This document shows positions 41,599 to 45,144 of a DNA stretch of 45,144 nucleotides, piece after piece. Made by a program: the position numbers and the translations under genes. Source of the DNA: Butyrivibrio sp. MB2005 (GTDB lineage: Bacteria > Bacillota > Clostridia > Lachnospirales > Lachnospiraceae). Where the stretch lies: positions 1-45,144 of the forward strand of contig NZ_AUJP01000027.1 of NCBI RefSeq assembly GCF_000424285.1, written 5' to 3'. Positions within the stretch are counted from its first letter, which is position 1, and every line of letters starts with the position of its first letter. A model generated the notes under the pieces. It was not told where the DNA came from. It saw only the letters and a list, made by a program, of their open reading frames with translations, and did no database searches.

Positions 41599-42024
41599 TT
41601 ACAGCTTATCAACACTCTCTTCAACAATGTTATGGACAAGGTATGCTGGTATGTCTGCCATATCCATGGCAAGGTTATCCTGGTCTTCAAGGAGCGCAAG
41701 TGCAAACAGGTTTGCCTCGTACTCCGCATCCATGTTGATCCTGCCACCCGGATTTGCAAAATTGTTAAGTGTGTCATCATGCAGGAAGATATGTCCAAGT
41801 TCATGCGCACACATAACCCTTCTTGACCTCTCCGGATAATTCCCGTTTATCAGTATGTATGGCACATAGCCTTTGAATTTTATGGCCTGCGCAGTGAAGC
41901 CCTTTATGCATTCAGTCCTCTCATGGACACTTATGCCGTATATTTCCGCGATCTCATACGGATCATTTGTCTGATACGTATTCTTCAGATCATTTGCGAA
42001 ATCAACGATCTCCTGTCTTCTCAT
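41599..42024 (-). CDS. ImmA/IrrE-family metallopeptidase
   Basis: This 141-residue protein has the zinc-peptidase motif CAHELGHIFLHD (His74, Glu75, His78) and the downstream acidic ligand region DAEYEANLFALALL. In known ICEs and phages ImmA cleaves the ImmR-type repressor to switch the element on. It overlaps the XRE repressor gene by 23 bases, the usual coupled arrangement. It should act on that repressor in the cytoplasm and so release the divergent FtsZ-like gene. Confidence 0.88.
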   Translation of the reverse strand: MRRQEIVDFANDLKNTYQTNDPYEIAEIYGISVHERTECIKGFTAQAIKFKGYVPYILINGNYPERSRRVMCAHELGHIFLHDDTLNNFANPGGRINMDAEYEANLFALALLEDQDNLAMDMADIPAYLVHNIVEESVDKL

Positions 42025-42451
42025 CCCCCGATGCCCCCTTTTTCTGATACCTGTGACTCATGACCTTTAAGTGTCCAAGCAGTTCATTTGCAAATTCAAG
42101 GATCGTCTCATCATCCATCTGGTCAGGGTCATACCCTCCAAAAGCAGCCAGCGTCGGAGTCTTCAATATGAATTCAATAGCCTCCTGCGGATTGTCAAAA
42201 TGACTTGGCAGCTTTGCTGCTTCATCCGCGGTATCCTTTGCCTCCTCTGAATCACCCATGAGTTCAGCCGGGGTTACTCCCAGTATCCCGCACAGTTTGT
42301 TAAATGTCTCTACCGGGATCTTGGTAATGCTCGAAGCCTCATATCTGTATATGGTGGTATATGAAACACCCAGTTTCTCAGCGATTACCTCTGCAGAGAT
42401 CCCTAGTTCCTTCCTTCTTTTTTTGAGTTTTTCGCCTATATTCATGTTCAA
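42002..42451 (-). CDS. XRE-family ImmR-like repressor
   Basis: This 149-residue protein has an N-terminal helix-turn-helix (GEKLKKRRKELGISAEVIAE, GVSYTTIYRYEASS) and a C-terminal part (about 80-149) that may be the peptidase-sensitive or dimerisation region. It is divergent from the FtsZ-like gene. Its promoter (-35 TTGCAT at 42500-42495, 17 bp, TAATAT at 42477-42472) overlaps an operator palindrome, so it is probably autoregulated. Its partner peptidase is encoded directly downstream. Confidence 0.85.
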   Translation of the reverse strand: MNMNIGEKLKKRRKELGISAEVIAEKLGVSYTTIYRYEASSITKIPVETFNKLCGILGVTPAELMGDSEEAKDTADEAAKLPSHFDNPQEAIEFILKTPTLAAFGGYDPDQMDDETILEFANELLGHLKVMSHRYQKKGASGDEKTGDR

Positions 42452-42471
42452 GTACCTCGTCTGTAAAAACT

Positions 42472-42603
42472 ATATTACATCAATATTTGCATTTATGCAA
42501 ATTTTCTATTGACACATATTTGCATAAACGCTATATTGATAAGCATAGAATTACTTGCATAAATGCAAATCTGATACATCAGTTTTCTTGCACTGATGCA
42601 AAT
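42472..42603. promoter_or_regulatory. ImmR-type control region: two divergent promoters, four TTTGCAT operators
   Basis: ATTTGCATTTATGCAAAT (42485-42502) is a perfect-armed palindrome. An ATTTGCATAAA half-site lies at 42518-42528. TTGCATAAATGCAAAT (42555-42570) and TTGCACTGATGCAAAT (42588-42603) are further palindromes. The plus promoter is TTGACA (42509-42514), 17 bp, TATATT (42532-42537). The half-site lies in its spacer, and the last palindrome ends just before the SD of the FtsZ-like gene. The minus promoter uses the first palindrome as its -35. This should give tight repression of the FtsZ-like gene. Confidence 0.8.
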
Positions 42604-42616
42604 CCGGAGGTGGAAA

Positions 42617-43819
42617 ATGTTGGAAATAAGAGCAAAGAACAATTCAAATATGCCCAAGGTCATGGTATTAGGAATAGGCGGAGGCGGAAACAACGCGGTC
42701 TCCCGTATGGTTAGTGATGCTTCCGAATATGTGGAATATATAGCACTTAACACTGATTCCATGACGCTTGAACAATGCCCTGCAAACAAGAGGCTCCAGC
42801 TTGGCTCTAAGCTAACGCAAGGTTACGGTGCAGGTGGAGACCCTGTTATCGGGGAATCTGCAGCAAAAGAAAGCGAAGAGGAAATCGCAGAGCTTGTAAA
42901 GGATGCAAACATGGTCATACTCACCTGCGGTATGGGCGGTGGCACTGGGACAGGTGCGATACCTGTTGTAGCAAGGATATGTAAACAGCTTGGAATCCTT
43001 ACTGTGGCCGTGGTAACAATGCCCTTTTCTTTTGAGAGCCAGCCAAGGGTCATGGCAGCAAAAGCAGGTCTTAAGAATCTTGAACAGAATATTGATACCC
43101 TCCTTGTCATCCCTAACGACAAGCTGCTAACCATAACCGATAAACCCTTCTACATGGATGAAGCCTTCAAGCTTGCTGACTCTGTACTTAAATACACGAT
43201 AGAAGGAATAACAAATATCATCTTCAATCACGGTACCATCAATCTTGACTTCAACGACCTTAAGTCAACCCTCAAGGACAAAGGCTATGGACTTTTCGGG
43301 ATCGGTATTGCAACAGATGATGAGACAATAATAGATGCTGTTGAGAAAGCCATGTGCTCGCAGCTCCTTGAAACAAACATAACCGGAGCATCCAACATTC
43401 TTCTGAACACAAGTGGTAAGATCGACATCGTCGCCCTTAATAAAGCTGTTGCCTACATCAGGGAACAGGCAGGTGAAAATGTAAACATCTTCTGGGGAAC
43501 GGTAGGTAGTGACACGGAATCCTCAGAGGTTGTTGTCACACTTATTGCAACAGGAATGAAACAGACAAAAAATGTTCCTCTCCCTCAGAAGCAGGAAATA
43601 CCCAAGGCTGACAATCGCGAACTTAAGGCTCCCATTCCGCAAACTAATACCACAAAAGCTGCAGATAATACCCCTGTCCAAAACAAAGATCTAAACGTCA
43701 GTGTCCTCCAACCAGCATCCGCTAAAACTGTTCCTCCGGTAAGACCGGCACGTGAGATCACTCCCAGGGTAAAACCCGTACAGCTGGAGATTCCACCGTT
43801 TTTAAAGAGCAGGGATTAA
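42617..43819 (+). CDS. FtsZ-family tubulin-like GTPase (accessory paralogue)
   Basis: I start at 42617 (MLEIRAKNNS) after CCGGAGGTGGAAA, giving 400 residues. FtsZ motifs are intact: GIGGGGNNAVSRM, LNTDSMTL, the tubulin signature CGMGGGTGTGAIPVVA, NDKLLTITDK, and the T7 loop NLDFNDLKS with both acidic residues needed for GTP hydrolysis. A flexible Pro/Lys-rich linker (about 320-385) leads to EIPPFLKSRD, which resembles the conserved C-terminal peptide that binds FtsA, SepF or ZapA. It looks fully functional. It lies outside a division gene cluster and under ImmR-type control, so I take it to be a second, inducible FtsZ. Whether it is the sole FtsZ of the genome cannot be checked here. Confidence 0.85.
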   Translation: MLEIRAKNNSNMPKVMVLGIGGGGNNAVSRMVSDASEYVEYIALNTDSMTLEQCPANKRLQLGSKLTQGYGAGGDPVIGESAAKESEEEIAELVKDANMVILTCGMGGGTGTGAIPVVARICKQLGILTVAVVTMPFSFESQPRVMAAKAGLKNLEQNIDTLLVIPNDKLLTITDKPFYMDEAFKLADSVLKYTIEGITNIIFNHGTINLDFNDLKSTLKDKGYGLFGIGIATDDETIIDAVEKAMCSQLLETNITGASNILLNTSGKIDIVALNKAVAYIREQAGENVNIFWGTVGSDTESSEVVVTLIATGMKQTKNVPLPQKQEIPKADNRELKAPIPQTNTTKAADNTPVQNKDLNVSVLQPASAKTVPPVRPAREITPRVKPVQLEIPPFLKSRD

Positions 43820-43872
43820 AAAACAGCCATCTCTACTTGGCAATATGCCCAGTAGGGTTGGCTGTTTTTTAT
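43818..43872 (+). terminator. terminator after the FtsZ-like gene
   Basis: AACAGCCA pairs with TGGCTGTT around an inner CTACTTGGC/GCCCAGTAG stem. TTTTTTATAT follows on the plus strand. Confidence 0.85.
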
Positions 43873-43901
43873 ATACCTACAATTCATTGTATTACCATAT
43901 T

Positions 43902-44111
43902 TCAAGCAATATGGTCTGTAAGAAATTTCTCGAAATCCTGATTATAACCTATATAGCTTACTTTGAGCGGAGATCGAAAATCCAGCCCAAAAACTCCAAG
44001 GATTGATTTTGCATCAATCGTTACCCTGTTGTATGAAACATCTACATCAAACTCGCATTTAGAAGCAGCATTTACAAATTCAGGAATCTGACAAGGATTC
44101 AGCTTAATCAT
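43902..44111 (-). CDS. HPr-like domain protein lacking the phosphohistidine
   Basis: I start at 44111 (MIKLNPCQIPEFVNAASKCE, 69 residues). A longer frame to 44222 would read through AraC-like sequence on the other strand. The segment DVSYNRVTIDAKSILGVFGL is the HPr-fold motif after which a Leu-rich helix and strand follow. The usual N-terminal phospho-His motif (LHARPA) is absent, so it cannot act in the PTS. Such HPr-like proteins are common in Lachnospiraceae and of unknown role. No good SD is visible, so it may be a fragment. Confidence 0.55.
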   Translation of the reverse strand: MIKLNPCQIPEFVNAASKCEFDVDVSYNRVTIDAKSILGVFGLDFRSPLKVSYIGYNQDFEKFLTDHIA

Positions 44112-44747
44112 AGGTGAGCTGTTTACAGTAGCAGAACATTCTTCGTTCCATTCAGAAAAAGAATTTATGAAGAGTGATCTATACAAATTCATCATATCTG
44201 ATCTGGATACCCCTGACCGCAAGGCATATCTGGATATGATACCAGCATTTAATAGGTCGTCTGGCTTAGTGCAGCTTGGTGAATTGGCTACTGAAATGCT
44301 GAGTACAATGATGTTTCCTCACTTTGGATTCTCATATAAAATGAGGAGTCTTCTTAGTGAGCTTCTGTATTTCATATCCTCCAATGTTAATTATCACTGT
44401 ACTGAGGTTGAAATGGGTATGGGAAACGACCAGCTTCTTTTCAGCCGTATAGACCATCTTATGGATGAGAAGAATGGCAGAATTAGCCGTGCAGAACTTG
44501 AAAAAGCACTAAACTACAGTGGCGATTATCTCAACAGAATCGTGAACAAATTTACAGGCATGTGCCTTTATGATTATGGTATGACATTTTTCCTAAAAAA
44601 GCTGCAGAAGATCTGACAACAACCAAAGCATCCATCACATCTATTGCCCAGAACCTGCAGTTTTCCAACCGGACACATTTCTATTCTCTGTTTGAAAAGC
44701 AATTTCATATGACACCTAAAGAATACAGGACAAAAATGACAAAATGA
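44089..44747 (+). pseudogene. AraC-family regulator, 5'-truncated and frameshifted
   Basis: From about 44089 a frame reads IGELFTVAEHSSFHSEKEFM and continues to RAELEKALNYSGDYLNRIVN with LYDYGMTFFLKK. At the A-tract near 44596-44601 the frame is lost by one base. The other frame continues AAEDLTTTKASITSIAQNLQ, FSNRTHFYSLFEKQF and MTPKEYRTKMTK to a TGA at 44747. Together these give the two helix-turn-helix units of an AraC domain, but part of the N-terminal sensing domain is missing. A one-base loss in the A-run, plus truncation, make it a pseudogene. Confidence 0.75.
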
Positions 44748-44784
44748 ACTACCTCCACCGACTCTGCGTCGGAAGAGGTTTCTG
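44745..44784 (-). other. right end of the TnpB element with putative omega-RNA terminal hairpin
   Basis: On the minus strand, after the TnpB stop, ACCTCTTCCGAC-GCAGA-GTCGGTGGAGGT forms a stem with inner CCGAC/GTCGG and outer ACCTC/GAGGT pairs, followed by AGTTCA. Hairpins like this close the guide RNA scaffold of IS200/IS605 TnpB elements. The next bases, TTTTGTCATTTTTGTCCTG on the minus strand, would then be the guide and lie in the AraC gene. Confidence 0.5.
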
Positions 44785-45144
44785 TTATGCCGCAGAGCGG
44801 CATGAACCTTTGGAATGCTTAGTGCATCCCAAAGAACAGGGCATGTCCACTATGCCCCTATCCCATTGGGTTACCTTTGGGAATACTTTTCTTAAGATAT
44901 TGGCAGCTCCGTTTATGTCTGCATTTGTTATTGTCCCATCGTAGTGCCTGTAAAGTCCACGTTTTATCCTTTTTCCGGAAAAAACATAGTCAGCATTACT
45001 TCCCTTTTTATACACAGGAATCTCATCCATCGCAAGAAAATCCGCTTTGGATGTATAGCTCTCTTCCGTAAGCGCAAACCTTATCCCGTATTCAGCAAGT
45101 TTATATCTTAGCATATCTGCAAATATCAGCATTGGTATCTGCAC
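44785..45144 (-). CDS. tnpB: IS200/IS605-family TnpB RNA-guided nuclease, C-terminal part
   Basis: 119 residues are visible, the 5' part lying beyond the right edge. The frame shows the RuvC-III end of TnpB: LTEESYTSKADFLAMDEIPV, then VFSGKRIKRGLYRHYDGTIT and NADINGAANILRKVFP, where the Asp in ADINGAAN is catalytic. The CXXC zinc pairs usual in this part are missing, which is known for one TnpB branch. TnpB cuts DNA matched by its omega RNA and helps keep the element in place. A TnpA transposase cannot be judged from this window. Confidence 0.85.
   Translation of the reverse strand: MQIPMLIFADMLRYKLAEYGIRFALTEESYTSKADFLAMDEIPVYKKGSNADYVFSGKRIKRGLYRHYDGTITNADINGAANILRKVFPKVTQWDRGIVDMPCSLGCTKHSKGSCRSAA

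Noticed and set aside
41514..41839. Three plus-strand frames opposite ImmA
   Set aside because: They are antisense shadows of the metallopeptidase gene without SDs.

Overview
The window looks like the chromosome of an AT-rich, low-GC Firmicute, most likely a rumen or gut Lachnospiraceae of the Butyrivibrio/Pseudobutyrivibrio type. The reasons are strong AGGAGG-like ribosome sites, LplB/LplC-type sugar ABC systems, LytTR/DUF3021 and ImmA/ImmR pairs, an HPr-like protein without its phosphohistidine, and ISLre2, IS66 and TnpB elements. This taxonomic call is inference from gene content only.

Layout. 1-243 is the 5' part of an ISLre2-type transposase that runs off the left edge. 542-9403 is a fructan/sucrose utilisation locus: an ABC importer (two permeases and a lipoprotein binding protein), a secreted GH32 lipoprotein, a cytoplasmic GH32 enzyme and a fructokinase, all on the minus strand and divergent from a LacI-type regulator. 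The shared promoter region carries five regularly spaced operator-like repeats. 9519-14742 holds a CcdA-TlpA redox fusion, a two-component system whose operon is preceded by five AATCT boxes at exact 11-bp spacing, a tRNA-editing protein and small membrane proteins. 14988-17667 has an aldose-1-epimerase and a secreted surface protein. The surface protein sits behind a leader with a pentanucleotide microsatellite and a terminator. 17848-20432 has a ClpX zinc-finger remnant and a HipB/HipA-like pair with palindromic operators. 20502-23414 is an ABC transporter/LytTR/DUF3021 operon. 23706-29145 is a signalling island: a degenerate histidine kinase with an intact receiver, divergent from a 1249-residue CheB-CheR-PAS-HK-REC protein and an Hpt protein. 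Together these can form a closed phosphorelay. 29227-33173 has an SLC13/ArsB-like transporter, a MATE remnant, an ICMT-family methyltransferase and a DUF234 ATPase. 33371-36805 is a GH31/ABC sugar operon whose upstream permease has lost its 5' end.

From about 36.8 kb to the right edge the sequence is a patchwork accessory region. It contains rearrangement junctions, an IS66 remnant, a PemK/MazF-like toxin with an unusual C-terminal domain and its acidic partner, a damaged tRNA-Ala(GGC)-like sequence, decayed small genes and a TPR protein. It also contains an ImmR/ImmA pair divergent from a full-length FtsZ paralogue under four operator-like palindromes, an HPr-like protein, a frameshifted AraC regulator, and a TnpB gene whose right end abuts the AraC gene.

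The best candidates for something undescribed are the ImmR-ImmA/FtsZ module (41.6-43.9 kb), the PemK-type toxin fused to a NUDIX-like domain (38.7-39.5 kb), and the pseudokinase/CheB-CheR/Hpt relay (23.7-29.1 kb).
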